In this document: positions 17,338 to 25,741 of the stretch, piece by piece | How positions within the stretch are numbered: the first letter of the stretch is position 1 | How the letters are laid out: the number at the start of each line of letters is the position of its first letter | DNA from: Rhizobium sp. | Lineage (GTDB): Bacteria > Pseudomonadota > Alphaproteobacteria > Rhizobiales > Rhizobiaceae | Length of the DNA stretch: 64,000 nucleotides | Direction of reading: 5' to 3' | Assembly: GCA_019739215.1 (NCBI GenBank) | Contig: JAHHDR010000035.1 | Span: 273,440-337,439 of the forward strand | The notes under the pieces: generated by a model | Database searches by the model: none | What the model was told of the DNA's origin: nothing | The model's input: the letters and a program-made list of their open reading frames with translations, nothing else | Program-made: the position numbers and the translations under genes

Positions 17338-18273
17338 TCAGTCGAACAGGCTTGAGACGGATTCTTCGAGACTGGTGCGGTTGATCGCCTCGCCGATCAG
17401 CGGTGCGGTGCTGATCACGCGGATGTTGTGGGCGGAGAGCACCGCGGTGGAGGGCTGGATCGAGTCGGTCGTCACCAGTTCCTTAAGCTTGGACGAGGCG
17501 ACGCGGTTGACCGCGCCGCCGGAGAGCACGCCGTGGGTGATATAGGCCGTGACGCTTGCGGCGCCGTTCGCCAGCAGCGCATCGGCTGCGTTGCACAGCG
17601 TGCCGCCGGAGTCGACGATGTCGTCGATCAGCAGACAGTCCTTGCCGTCGACCTCGCCGATGATGTTCATGACCTCGGATTCACCGGCGCGCTCACGGCG
17701 CTTGTCGACGATGGCGAGGTTGCGGTCGTTGAGGCGCTTGGCCAGAGAGCGGGCGCGCACCACGCCGCCGACATCGGGCGAGACGACCACGACATTGTCG
17801 AGATCGTAGTTGGCCTTGACGTCGCGCGACAGGATCGGCACTGCAAACAGGTTGTCGGTGGGGATATCGAAAAAGCCCTGGATCTGGCCGGCATGGAGGT
17901 CAAGGGTCAACACGCGGTCGGCGCCGGCCTCGGTGATCAGGTTGGCGACCAACTTGGCCGAGATCGGGGTGCGCGGCCCGGGTTTGCGGTCCTGGCGGGC
18001 GTAGCCGAAATAGGGCAGGACCGCCGTGATGCGCTTGGCCGACGACCGACGCATGGCGTCGATCATGATCAGCAGTTCCATCAGGTTGTCATTGGCGGGA
18101 TAGGAGGTCGACTGGATGAGGAAGATGTCCTCGCCGCGCACATTTTCCTGGATCTCGACGAAAATTTCCTGGTCTGCGAAACGGCGGACAGTGGCTCTTC
18201 CAAGGGGCACTTTCAGGTACGCACAGATGGCCTCGGCCAACTGCCTGTTTGAATTACCTGAAAATACCTTCAT
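17338..18273 (-). CDS. prs: ribose-phosphate pyrophosphokinase
   Basis: 311 residues, usual length. Conserved elements are RFADQEIFVEIQENVRG at the N-terminus, the catalytic flexible-loop region with YFGYARQDRK, DLHAGQIQGFF, and the PRPP-binding loop LLIDDIVDSGGTLC. The enzyme makes PRPP from ribose 5-phosphate and ATP, feeding purine, pyrimidine, histidine, tryptophan and NAD synthesis. It is the first gene of the prs, rplY, pth, ychF order. The pyrimidine-synthesis gene carB lies elsewhere in the window. Confidence 0.97.
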   Translation of the reverse strand: MKVFSGNSNRQLAEAICAYLKVPLGRATVRRFADQEIFVEIQENVRGEDIFLIQSTSYPANDNLMELLIMIDAMRRSSAKRITAVLPYFGYARQDRKPGPRTPISAKLVANLITEAGADRVLTLDLHAGQIQGFFDIPTDNLFAVPILSRDVKANYDLDNVVVVSPDVGGVVRARSLAKRLNDRNLAIVDKRRERAGESEVMNIIGEVDGKDCLLIDDIVDSGGTLCNAADALLANGAASVTAYITHGVLSGGAVNRVASSKLKELVTTDSIQPSTAVLSAHNIRVISTAPLIGEAINRTSLEESVSSLFD

Positions 18274-18397
18274 GACGCCCGCCTGTTTTCATGCCGGATG
18301 GCGGCTTATTATCGTGCTGTGGCGGTATTGCAAGGGGTTGGCGGGGTTTTTCCTCGCTCATTCTATCCGATGGTTGCCGGATGGGCGATCGGCGATG

Positions 18398-19141
18398 TCA
18401 GCCCTGTGACTGGCGCCATTTCATGTACTCGGCGATCGTGGCGACACCGATCTCCTGCATCACCCCGGCGGGCACTGCGGACCATGCGTCCGTGCCCTGT
18501 CCGGTGACGCTTTCCTGTCCCTGGATTCGATGGAGACGGGCGCCGGAATTATCGAGCACGTCCCAGACATAGACGACGGTGACCTTGCCGCCGTCGCTGA
18601 AGGCGGAGAGATAACCCTTGAGGACATGCTCGGCGGTCTGGTCGTTCGAGCCCTTGATCGTCAGGCCGTTGCCGCGCGCCGAGGCACCAAGCTCCTTTGA
18701 CAGCGGCGTGACGGACTGGACCGGCGCGCCGATGATCGGCAGGAAGCGGATCGTGCCCTTGGCCGTGTTGGCGGTGTAGAGACTCGTGACCGTCTGCGTC
18801 TGGCTGTCGGACTTGTAGAGGTTGGCGCCAAGGCTGCCGTCCTTCGGCTTGGTCAGCGCGGGATTGTCCTGGCCCTGGTCGATCGCCCGGGCCTGGGCCT
18901 CAAGCGTATTCTGCGGCGCGCGTGCAGTATCCTGCTCGGCATATTCGGAATCGATCAGCGGTTTTTTCTCCGTCGTCGACGGGATTTCTTCGATCTGAGC
19001 GGAGTTGATGTCAGCCGGTGTTGCATCCACGGACTGCTGGGCGCCCGGAATTTCGGCCTGGGGCGTCAGCCCGTCGGTGTTGCAGCCTGCCAGAAGCAGG
19101 CTGAGTGCGGCGGCGACCGCTTGAATGGTCCTGCCAGACAT
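18398..19141 (-). CDS. putative lipoprotein
   Basis: 247 residues with a lipoprotein signal: a hydrophobic helix followed by the lipobox LLAGC, giving Cys20 as the lipidated residue. The next residues (NTDG) include no aspartate directly after cysteine, so sorting to the outer membrane is plausible. A low-complexity proline/glutamine/aspartate segment of about 90 residues precedes a folded C-terminal domain of about 130 residues (RFLPIIGAPVQSVTPLSKEL onward). No named function. It lies upstream of prs on the same strand with a 124-base gap. The lgt gene that modifies such proteins is encoded about 3 kb further upstream. Confidence 0.72.
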   Translation of the reverse strand: MSGRTIQAVAAALSLLLAGCNTDGLTPQAEIPGAQQSVDATPADINSAQIEEIPSTTEKKPLIDSEYAEQDTARAPQNTLEAQARAIDQGQDNPALTKPKDGSLGANLYKSDSQTQTVTSLYTANTAKGTIRFLPIIGAPVQSVTPLSKELGASARGNGLTIKGSNDQTAEHVLKGYLSAFSDGGKVTVVYVWDVLDNSGARLHRIQGQESVTGQGTDAWSAVPAGVMQEIGVATIAEYMKWRQSQG

Positions 19142-19243
19142 GGACTCGCTCCCCGATGAGGTCCTCGCTTCGGCACGGGACTATGGAAGCGAAGCCTTGC
19201 GCGAGTCAATCGCCCGGGTCCCGAAGTGCCAGGACCCGCTACC

Positions 19244-20395
19244 TCATACTGAAATCAGGTCCAGACTGTGGCGCGACAGATTGCGGACGGGGCCGTCCGT
19301 GATGAGATAGGTGCGGCCGAGCGTCATGGCCGTGCCGGTCTCCGAATCCATGATGATCATGTGCACGAACAACGTCATGCCCGGCAGGATCGGTTCCGGA
19401 TTGCCGGCATGGAACATCTGGTGCTCCATCCAGGACGGTGAGAAGCGTGCGCCGACGGAGTAGCCGCAGGCATTGAGCCGGTGCTTGGCCAGCCCGCGTT
19501 CGTCCATGATCCGGGCATGGGTATCGAACACCGTGCCGAAGGTGTTGCCGATCACCAGATCGCCCTCGATGGCCTCGATGGCGTCGCGGCAGGCGGCGAA
19601 GAGTTCCTTCTGGCGGTCCGTGGGCGTGCCGATCACGATCGTGCGCATCATCGGCGCATGGTAATGGGCGAAGACGCCGGCCCATTCCAGCGTCAACTGG
19701 TCTGTCGCGTCGAGGTTGCGCCGTCCGGCCTTGTAGCGGCAGAGCAGGGCATCGGCACCGGAGCCGAGAATGAACTCGTTGGCCGGATAATCGCCGCCGC
19801 CCGCGAAGATGGCGCCCTGCATGGCGGCAAGAATGTCCGCCTCATTGGCGCCCGGCCTGACGAGCTTGAGTGCCGCATCGAGCGCGTCGTCGGACAGTGC
19901 AGCCGCCTTCTCGGCATATTCGATTTCGGCCGGGCTCTTCACAAGTCGGAGCCTGGATATGATGTAGGAGGCATCCACGGCGTTGGCGAAGGATGTGAGC
20001 TGGTTGTCCAGCCGGCGGGCGTTGAGCCCGGTCAGCCCATGGGTGTCATATTCGACGCCGACCTTGGTGCCGAGCAGGTCGAGATCCATGAGCAGGTTCT
20101 TCAGATCCTGCGCCGGATCGGCATTGGTGCGGTCGACCCAGATGCGGATATCCTCGATGACCGAGGTGTGGCGCGCCTGGCGCAGGTCCGCCGAGCGGGT
20201 CAGCAGCACCATCTGGCCATCAGCCTTGACCACCAGGCACTGGAAGAAGCAGTAGCCGAACGTGTCGTAGCCCGTCAGCCAGTACATGCTCTCCTGCGCG
20301 AAGATCAGGAGGGCGTCGAGCTTCTCCTCCTTCATCCGGGCCTTGACCAACTCCAGCCGGGCGGCGAATTCATCCTTGGAAAAATGCAGCGCCAT
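19244..20395 (-). CDS. M24-family (creatinase/aminopeptidase P fold) protein without the metal ligands
   Basis: 383 residues with an N-terminal creatinase-type domain (MYWLTGYDTFGYCFFQC at residues 37-53) and a C-terminal pita-bread domain. In metallo-members the ligands are two aspartates, a histidine and two glutamates. Here the first aspartate position reads LEWAG (residues 236-240), the second is AHYHAPMMRT where the DxxR aspartate is alanine, and the GHGIG segment is replaced by GYSVG. The protein therefore looks like a non-metal hydrolase of the creatinase or ectoine-hydrolase (DoeA) kind. Its ATG directly follows the pgeF stop (TGAATG), so both are translated as an operon with midA and lgt upstream. 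Confidence 0.8.
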   Translation of the reverse strand: MALHFSKDEFAARLELVKARMKEEKLDALLIFAQESMYWLTGYDTFGYCFFQCLVVKADGQMVLLTRSADLRQARHTSVIEDIRIWVDRTNADPAQDLKNLLMDLDLLGTKVGVEYDTHGLTGLNARRLDNQLTSFANAVDASYIISRLRLVKSPAEIEYAEKAAALSDDALDAALKLVRPGANEADILAAMQGAIFAGGGDYPANEFILGSGADALLCRYKAGRRNLDATDQLTLEWAGVFAHYHAPMMRTIVIGTPTDRQKELFAACRDAIEAIEGDLVIGNTFGTVFDTHARIMDERGLAKHRLNACGYSVGARFSPSWMEHQMFHAGNPEPILPGMTLFVHMIIMDSETGTAMTLGRTYLITDGPVRNLSRHSLDLISV

Positions 20396-21190
20396 TCAGC
20401 CCTCCCTGAGCATGATTGCAGAAATCTGTCGGCCGTAGTCGGGCTCTTTGCGATGTGTCGTGCGCCGATAGGAGAAGAAGCGATCCTCGTCGGCATAGGT
20501 GCAGATGTCGAGATTTTCCGCCCGGACTCCGGCGGCAGCGAGGCGGCTAACGGTCAGGTTCGGCAGGTCGAACACATGGTGTCCCTCCTTGCCTGATGGC
20601 GCGAAGAAGCGCGCCCATTCGGCGTTCCTCGACACGAAGCGTTCGTGAAACTCAGGCCCGACTTCATAGTTCCGCTGTGAGATTGACGGCCCGAGGCTTG
20701 CGACAATGTTGCCCCGGCGCGCGCCAAGTTGTTCCATCGCCGCGATCGTGTTCTCCAGAACGCCGTCGAGCGCACCCTTCCATCCGGCATGCGCCGCGCC
20801 GATGACTCCCGCCTCGGGATCGGCGAAGAGGATGGGGCCGCAATCGGCGGTGAGCACGCCCAGGACGATGCCGGGCCGGTTCGTCACCTGCCCGTCGGCC
20901 TCGGGCCTCTCTCCGACCGGTGGGGCGTCGACGACAATCACGTCGGGCGAATGGACCTGGTAGAGCGTGGCAAGGCGATCGTGTGGCCCGCCGAACCAAT
21001 TCGCCACGCGGCCGCGGTTCTCGCGGATGCGTTCGGGCTGGTCGTTCGAGCCAAGCCCGACGTTGAGGCCGGCATAGAGGCCCTCGGAGACGCCGCCGGC
21101 GCGGGTGAAGAAGCCGTGGGCGATCCCGCGATCCGCATATTGGCCGAGGGCGGGGCTCTGCAGCGGGGAGGGCCCTTGGTCTGGCGTCAT
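20396..21190 (-). CDS. pgeF: YfiH/PgeF-family purine nucleoside phosphorylase or polyphenol oxidase
   Basis: 264 residues. Family hallmarks are FFTRAGGVSEGLYAGLNVG near the N-terminus, the metal-binding LTADCGPILF, and AAHAGWKG, with a C-terminal CTYADEDRFFSYRR. Proteins of this fold bind zinc through histidine and cysteine; members have been described as multi-copper polyphenol oxidases, as peptidoglycan editing factor PgeF and as purine nucleoside phosphorylases, so the exact reaction here is open. It lies in a minus-strand operon after lgt and midA, an arrangement seen in many alphaproteobacteria. Confidence 0.9.
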   Translation of the reverse strand: MTPDQGPSPLQSPALGQYADRGIAHGFFTRAGGVSEGLYAGLNVGLGSNDQPERIRENRGRVANWFGGPHDRLATLYQVHSPDVIVVDAPPVGERPEADGQVTNRPGIVLGVLTADCGPILFADPEAGVIGAAHAGWKGALDGVLENTIAAMEQLGARRGNIVASLGPSISQRNYEVGPEFHERFVSRNAEWARFFAPSGKEGHHVFDLPNLTVSRLAAAGVRAENLDICTYADEDRFFSYRRTTHRKEPDYGRQISAIMLREG

Positions 21191-21279
21191 GGCGATCGGC
21201 CTTTCGAAGTCTGTCGCCTGGCACGAAGCGAAGCGGTCATTGCGGCGGGATGTTGCAGAAGGGGTGGCAGGGTGTCAAC

Positions 21280-22377
21280 TCAGCCATGAAACGGCGCGAG
21301 CGCCACGGCGGGGCTGGACACGGCCAGGACCTTGAAAAGATCGCCCATCCGGCTTGGTCCGTCGCCCGCAAGACGCTCGACCGCCATCCGGATTGCGTCC
21401 TGCTCGTCTGGTCCCTTGCCGCGGCCGAGCGCACCGGCGCGTTCGAGCAGCCCGAGCTCGAGCAGGAACGCGCCCTGGCTCATCATGCCGTTGACGGCGA
21501 CGGAGCGCGCCCGGGCGATCGCCGCGAGCACCGCGAAATCGACATGGCTGGTCAGGTCGGCCTCGCCGGGATGGGCGAGCGGCGGATCGAAGGCATGGCG
21601 ATACACCGCCTGCAGCGTGTCGCCGAAGCCGGATTCGAGATGGCCATAGTCGATGATCAGCGCCGTGCCGCCGCCATCGAAAAGCCGGTCTGACAGCATC
21701 TGCATGATGGCGGCGCGTGCCGGCGCGATCTCAACGATGGTGCCTGCCGGTGCGGCCTGATGACCCGGGGGCAGCAAAGCAGTGTCGATGCCTCCGGCGC
21801 CGGCGACGAAGCCGAGTTCGCCATGGGCGTCCACGCCGACCAGCCGCTCGCGAAAGCCTGCGGTGGTCCTGACGAACTGGCGGATCGGGACCGCGTCGAA
21901 GAATTCGTTGGCCGCCAGAAGCAGGAATCCGGGCGGGATCTCATCGAAGCCGTCATGCCAGGCGACCTTGGCGCCGTGCGCGCCCAATGTCCGGCGCTGC
22001 ACGTCCCGGAGCGCGGGGCTCGTCTCGACGAGGTGGATCGTGGCAGCTTCATAAAGTCCGGGTGCGAGCTTCTGCACGACGCGCAAAATATCCGCCATCA
22101 TCGTGCCACGGCCGGCGCCAATCTCGGCGATGCGGAGATTGCGGCGGGGCTTGAGGTGCTTTTCCCAGGCATGGACGAGGAAGATGCCGACCATTTCGCC
22201 GAACAGCTGGCTGATTTCCGGCGCGGTGACGAAATCCCCGCCGCGGCCGAAGGGGTCGCGAGTCTTGTAATAACCGTATTCGGGATCGGCGAGGCAGAGC
22301 GCGAAATAGTCCGTCACGCTGATCGGGCCATGCGCGGCGACCAGGGCCCTGATCTTCTCGACAAGCGGCGTGGTCAT
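21280..22377 (-). CDS. midA: MidA/NDUFAF7-family SAM-dependent arginine methyltransferase
   Basis: 365 residues. The signature PEYGYYKTRDPFGRGGDFVTAPEIS lies near residues 30-55 (quoted in part), and the SAM-binding glycine motif IAEIGAGRGTMMADIL follows. A further family segment is LLAANEFFDAVPIRQF. The mitochondrial orthologue NDUFAF7 methylates an arginine of the complex I subunit NDUFS2; the bacterial role is inferred from that. The ATG overlaps the lgt stop by four bases (ATGA), so translation is coupled. The longer open frame to 22818 is antisense or out of frame within lgt and was discarded. Confidence 0.9.
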   Translation of the reverse strand: MTTPLVEKIRALVAAHGPISVTDYFALCLADPEYGYYKTRDPFGRGGDFVTAPEISQLFGEMVGIFLVHAWEKHLKPRRNLRIAEIGAGRGTMMADILRVVQKLAPGLYEAATIHLVETSPALRDVQRRTLGAHGAKVAWHDGFDEIPPGFLLLAANEFFDAVPIRQFVRTTAGFRERLVGVDAHGELGFVAGAGGIDTALLPPGHQAAPAGTIVEIAPARAAIMQMLSDRLFDGGGTALIIDYGHLESGFGDTLQAVYRHAFDPPLAHPGEADLTSHVDFAVLAAIARARSVAVNGMMSQGAFLLELGLLERAGALGRGKGPDEQDAIRMAVERLAGDGPSRMGDLFKVLAVSSPAVALAPFHG

Positions 22378-23222
22378 GCAGGCCTTGCCGCGAGACGGTT
22401 GGCGCGCCAGATCGCCCAGAGGCCGAGCAGCAGCATCGGTACGGAGAGCACCATGCCCATGGTGAGCCAATCCGTGCCGAGCAGATAGCCGACCTGCACG
22501 TCGGGGACCCGGACGAATTCCACCGCGATGCGGCTGATCGCATAAAGGCTGACGAAGGTGCCCGCGACCAGGCCGGGGCGCTTGAGGGCGCCGAAACGGA
22601 AGACCACGATGGCAAGCACGATGCCCGTGAGCAGGCCTTCGAGGCCGGCTTCGTAGAGCTGGCTCGGGTGGCGGGCGAAGGGCTCCTGGCCGGGGAAGAC
22701 CACAGCCCAGGGCAGATCGGACAGGCCGCCATAGAGCTCGCCATTGATGAAATTGGCGATGCGGACAAGAAAGAGGCCGGTGACGCAGACCGTGGCGATC
22801 ACATCGAAGAGCGACCACATGGATATGCCGCGTTTTCGCGCAAACAGGATCATGGCAATCGTGGTGCCGGTGATGCCGCCATGAAAGGACATGCCTCCCT
22901 TCCAGATCTCGAATATAAGAGTCGGGTCAGCGAGATAGAGCGGCAGGTCGTAGAAAAGGATGAAGCCGATGCGCCCTCCGAGCACGATGCCGATCGCGGC
23001 CCAGAGCAGGAAGTCGTCGAGGTCCACCACCGTCATGGCGGGCTTGTCGTTCGCCCAGAGCCGCGGCGTGCTGGCGATCTTGCGCGCATACCACCAGCCG
23101 ACGAGGATGCTGACGACATAGGCCAAGCCATACCAGCGGATATCGACCGGCCCGATGGAGATGGCGATCGGGTCGATGGCGGGGAAGGGCATGACGGCGA
23201 GGGTTTCGGCGACGGATATCAA
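22374..23222 (-). CDS. lgt: prolipoprotein diacylglyceryl transferase
   Basis: 282 residues, seven predicted membrane helices. Essential segments are present: GGRIGFILFYDL, MSFHGGITG, and the Lgt signature RIANFINGELYG, plus HPSQLYEAG. It transfers diacylglycerol from phosphatidylglycerol to the cysteine of prolipoproteins in the inner membrane. The gene is first in the lgt, midA, pgeF, M24 operon. A second ATG 10 codons in (MPFPAIDP) may be the true start; the first is kept because no ribosome site separates them clearly. Confidence 0.96.
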   Translation of the reverse strand: MISVAETLAVMPFPAIDPIAISIGPVDIRWYGLAYVVSILVGWWYARKIASTPRLWANDKPAMTVVDLDDFLLWAAIGIVLGGRIGFILFYDLPLYLADPTLIFEIWKGGMSFHGGITGTTIAMILFARKRGISMWSLFDVIATVCVTGLFLVRIANFINGELYGGLSDLPWAVVFPGQEPFARHPSQLYEAGLEGLLTGIVLAIVVFRFGALKRPGLVAGTFVSLYAISRIAVEFVRVPDVQVGYLLGTDWLTMGMVLSVPMLLLGLWAIWRANRLAARPA

Positions 23223-23419
23223 GGCACTGTCCGGATTCGGTTTCGGGTTGCCGGCTTATAGCATGAAGTTTTCGCCGGCACAGACGCTACTGCAGCCGAC
23301 CATGATGCGTGTGAAGCGGCACCCATGCGAAATTGCCGCGCTGCCGGCTTTTTTCTTGCATCGGGGCTATGGGCATCCTACCTCAAATCCAGCTTAATCT
23401 TCTTCCGGAGGCACGTCTC

Positions 23420-23680
23420 ATGAACCAGGGACCCAACCGTATTCTCGACGACTTCGCCAAGCTGATGACCGACGCCGCCGGCGCCGTGCAGGGCGTCGGC
23501 AAGGAGGTCGAGACCGCATTCAAGGCGCAGGCCGAGCGCTGGCTGAACTCGATGGACATCGTCAAGCGCGAGGAATTCGAGGCCGTGCGCGAAATGGCCG
23601 TGAAGGCGCGCGAGGAGAATGACGCGCTGTCGGCCCGCATTGCCGCGCTCGAAGCCAGGATCGCCTCGCTCAAGCCCTGA
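23420..23680 (+). CDS. ubiK: accessory factor UbiK (BMFP/YqiC family)
   Basis: 86 residues from an ATG behind CCGGAGG. The protein is almost wholly helical, with a conserved N-terminus (NRILDDFAKLMTDAAGAVQG) and a C-terminal coiled coil (about residues 45-84). Enterobacterial UbiK (YqiC) assists ubiquinone synthesis under oxygen by interacting with UbiJ and lipids and forms trimers. It is divergent from lgt, an arrangement common in alphaproteobacteria. The longer open frame reported from 23333 has no ribosome site. Confidence 0.85.
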   Translation: MNQGPNRILDDFAKLMTDAAGAVQGVGKEVETAFKAQAERWLNSMDIVKREEFEAVREMAVKAREENDALSARIAALEARIASLKP

Positions 23681-24035
23681 CCGAAACGGTTATCCACAGG
23701 CCCCGGACCGGGCGGCGCAATTTTTTGCCAAGCCGCCCGACTGTCGAAAAATCCATATTCAAGAGTCGGTTAACGATCGAATTTGAATCAATTTCTGACG
23801 ATCGCCGGACAGTCATCCCAAGCTTTTTGACAAAGCGGGACTGGTTTCAGGACTCCCCCGTTATACACTGATTTTACAAGATGATTCGAGGCGGACGCGT
23901 AAGTTCCGGGCATGCTAGGTGGCCTAGGGTAGGTTTATCGGTTCGCGGATCATTCCATTGAGTTTCCGGTGTCCTCCGGTCGCGTTGGTCTGTTCCCCGG
24001 CGCGATGTGGCTGGGATTCCGTAATTAGGTGCCGC
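23681..24035. other. 355-base gene-free region with DnaA-box-like site, hairpin and five GANTC sites
   Basis: No protein gene was found. The region starts with a consensus DnaA box, then a hairpin at 23709-23739 (outer arms CGGGCGGC, inner arms GCAA, loop TTTT) that could end ubiK transcription despite lacking a T-run. GANTC sites, the target of the CcrM methylase, occur at 23763, 23785, 23851, 23883 and 24015. The stretch around 23750-23880 is distinctly AT-richer than its surroundings. It probably carries the promoter of the ybjN-like/proC operon. Confidence 0.6.
23690..23698 (+). promoter_or_regulatory. perfect DnaA-box consensus TTATCCACA
   Basis: Nine bases identical to the strong DnaA box, immediately after the ubiK stop. 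Only this one copy is seen, so it is not evidence for an origin; it could titrate DnaA or mark DnaA-linked control of the genes downstream. Confidence 0.35.
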
Positions 24036-24536
24036 ATGAGCCTTTATGACCTGAAGACCGAACGACTGTCCAACCCCGTCGATCTCATCGAGTTCGTGGC
24101 TGACACGAACGACTGGTCGTTCGAGCGGTCCGCAGACGACGAGTTGGCGATGACCGTGGAAGGCAAGTGGACCGACTACCGGATCTCCTTCGCCTGGATG
24201 GAGGAATTCGAGGCGGTGCACCTGTCCTGCGCCTTCGACCTCAAGATCCCCGATGCCAAGATGAATGAGGTGATCAAGCTGATCGCCCATATCAATGGCG
24301 AGGTCCTGCTTGGTCATTTCGATGTCTGGCACAATGCCGACATCGTGATCTTCCGCCAGTCGCTGCTGCTTTCGGGCGGCGTCGAGCCGACGGGCCGACA
24401 GGTGGAGGTGTTGCTGTCCTCCGCGCTCGAGGCCTGCGAGGCCTATTACCAGGCGTTCCAGTTCGTGGTCTGGTCGAACATGGATGCGCAGTCGGCCGTC
24501 AGCGCGGTGATGTTCGAAACCGTGGGGGAGGCATGA
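24036..24536 (+). CDS. YbjN domain-containing protein
   Basis: 166 residues. The YbjN fold is suggested by the strand and helix pattern VEGKWTDYRISFAWMEEFEAVHLSCAFDL (quoted in part) followed by NEVIKLIAHINGEVLLGHFDVW and a helical C-terminus. YbjN proteins resemble type III secretion chaperones in fold and modulate stress or motility phenotypes in enterobacteria; no precise molecular role is known. The stop overlaps the proC start by four bases (ATGA), so the two genes are translationally coupled, a pairing widespread in rhizobia. Confidence 0.85.
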   Translation: MSLYDLKTERLSNPVDLIEFVADTNDWSFERSADDELAMTVEGKWTDYRISFAWMEEFEAVHLSCAFDLKIPDAKMNEVIKLIAHINGEVLLGHFDVWHNADIVIFRQSLLLSGGVEPTGRQVEVLLSSALEACEAYYQAFQFVVWSNMDAQSAVSAVMFETVGEA

Positions 24537-25351
24537 GCGTCTCGCTTTCCGGTCCCATCATCCTCATCGGCGCTGGAAACATGGGTGGCGCCATGGCGAT
24601 GGGGTGGGTCAGGAGTGGCATTCCCGGCAGCCAGATCATTGCGGCCGACCCCAACCCGCCCGAGGCGATGAAGTCCCGCCTCGATGCGGCCGGCATCCGG
24701 TTTGCCGCCGGCGCGCCGGAGGGTGTGACCGCCAGCGTGATCTTCGTCGCGGTCAAGCCGCAGGTGATGGACAAGGTGCTGCCGGCCTACAGGTCGCTGA
24801 TCGGTTCCGAGACGATCGTGGTGTCGATCGCGGCGGGCAAGACGCTTGCTTTCCTCGAGGAACATCTCGGAAGCGCACCGACGGTGCGTGCGATGCCCAA
24901 CACGCCGGCGATGATCGGCCGAGGCGTCACCGGCGCCTTCGCCAACGGCCTCGTGTCCGAAGCGCAGCGCAGTTTGGTCCATTCGCTGCTAGACGTGTCG
25001 GGTCCGGTCGAATGGGTCGAGACCGAGGCGTTGATCGATGCGGTGACCGCCGTTTCGGGCTCCGGCCCGGCCTATGTTTTCCATCTCGCCGAGTGCATGG
25101 CTGAGGCAGGCCGAAAACTTGGTCTGCCGGCGGACCTCGCCATGCGTCTTGCGAGGGCAACCGTGTCGGGCGCTGGCGAATTGCTTCACCAGTCGCCCGA
25201 CGAGGCTGCCCAGTTGCGCAAAAACGTGACGTCGCCCGGTGGCACGACGGCTGCGGCACTGGACGTGCTGATGGCCGAGGACGGCATGCAACCGCTGTTC
25301 GACGTGGCGATCAAGGCGGCGCGCGATCGCGCCCGGGAACTCGCAGGATAA
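24533..25351 (+). CDS. proC: pyrroline-5-carboxylate reductase
   Basis: 272 residues. Rossmann motif ILIGAGNMGGAMA at the N-terminus, AMPNTPAMIGRGVTG, and the C-terminal dimerisation signature with AVSGSGPAYVFHLAE and LRKNVTSPGGTTAAALDVL (partly quoted). It performs the last step of proline synthesis, reducing P5C with NAD(P)H. Coupled to the YbjN-like gene upstream and followed after five bases by csaA, so a three- or four-gene operon is likely. Confidence 0.96.
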   Translation: MSVSLSGPIILIGAGNMGGAMAMGWVRSGIPGSQIIAADPNPPEAMKSRLDAAGIRFAAGAPEGVTASVIFVAVKPQVMDKVLPAYRSLIGSETIVVSIAAGKTLAFLEEHLGSAPTVRAMPNTPAMIGRGVTGAFANGLVSEAQRSLVHSLLDVSGPVEWVETEALIDAVTAVSGSGPAYVFHLAECMAEAGRKLGLPADLAMRLARATVSGAGELLHQSPDEAAQLRKNVTSPGGTTAAALDVLMAEDGMQPLFDVAIKAARDRARELAG

Positions 25352-25356
25352 TCGCC

Positions 25357-25698
25357 ATGTCAGAGCAGATCACCTATGCCGACTTCGAGCGGGTCGATAT
25401 TCGCGTCGGCACCGTGGTGGAGGCATCGCCGTTTCCGGAAGCGCGCAAGCCGGCGATCAAGCTGGTGATCGACTTCGGGCCGGAGATCGGGCGGAAGAAA
25501 TCATCGGCGCAGATCACGGTGCACTATACACCGGAAGCGCTGGTCGGCCGACAAGTGCTCGGCGTGGTGAATTTTCCGCCGCGGCAGATCGGTCCGTTTC
25601 GCTCCGAGGTCCTGACGCTGGGCTTCGAGGATGGCGACGGCGCGATCGTGCTGGCCCAGCCAGGCCTGCCGGTCCCCGATGGCAAGAAGCTTCTCTGA
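25357..25698 (+). CDS. csaA: tRNA-binding protein CsaA
   Basis: 113 residues forming one EMAP-II/OB-fold tRNA-binding domain. The family signature FERVDIRVGTVVEASPFPEAR lies at residues 10-30 and GVVNFPPRQIGPFRSEVL follows. CsaA is a dimeric tRNA-binding protein proposed to help protein secretion as a chaperone. The start lies five bases after the proC stop. Confidence 0.92.
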   Translation: MSEQITYADFERVDIRVGTVVEASPFPEARKPAIKLVIDFGPEIGRKKSSAQITVHYTPEALVGRQVLGVVNFPPRQIGPFRSEVLTLGFEDGDGAIVLAQPGLPVPDGKKLL

Positions 25699-25741
25699 CT
25701 CATTTTCTCCCAGTTTCGGTCCCAATCTTCGACAAGGAGAA

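Noticed and set aside
23690..23698. Replication origin
   Set aside because: Only one DnaA box and no dnaA, parAB or hemE-type neighbour is present.
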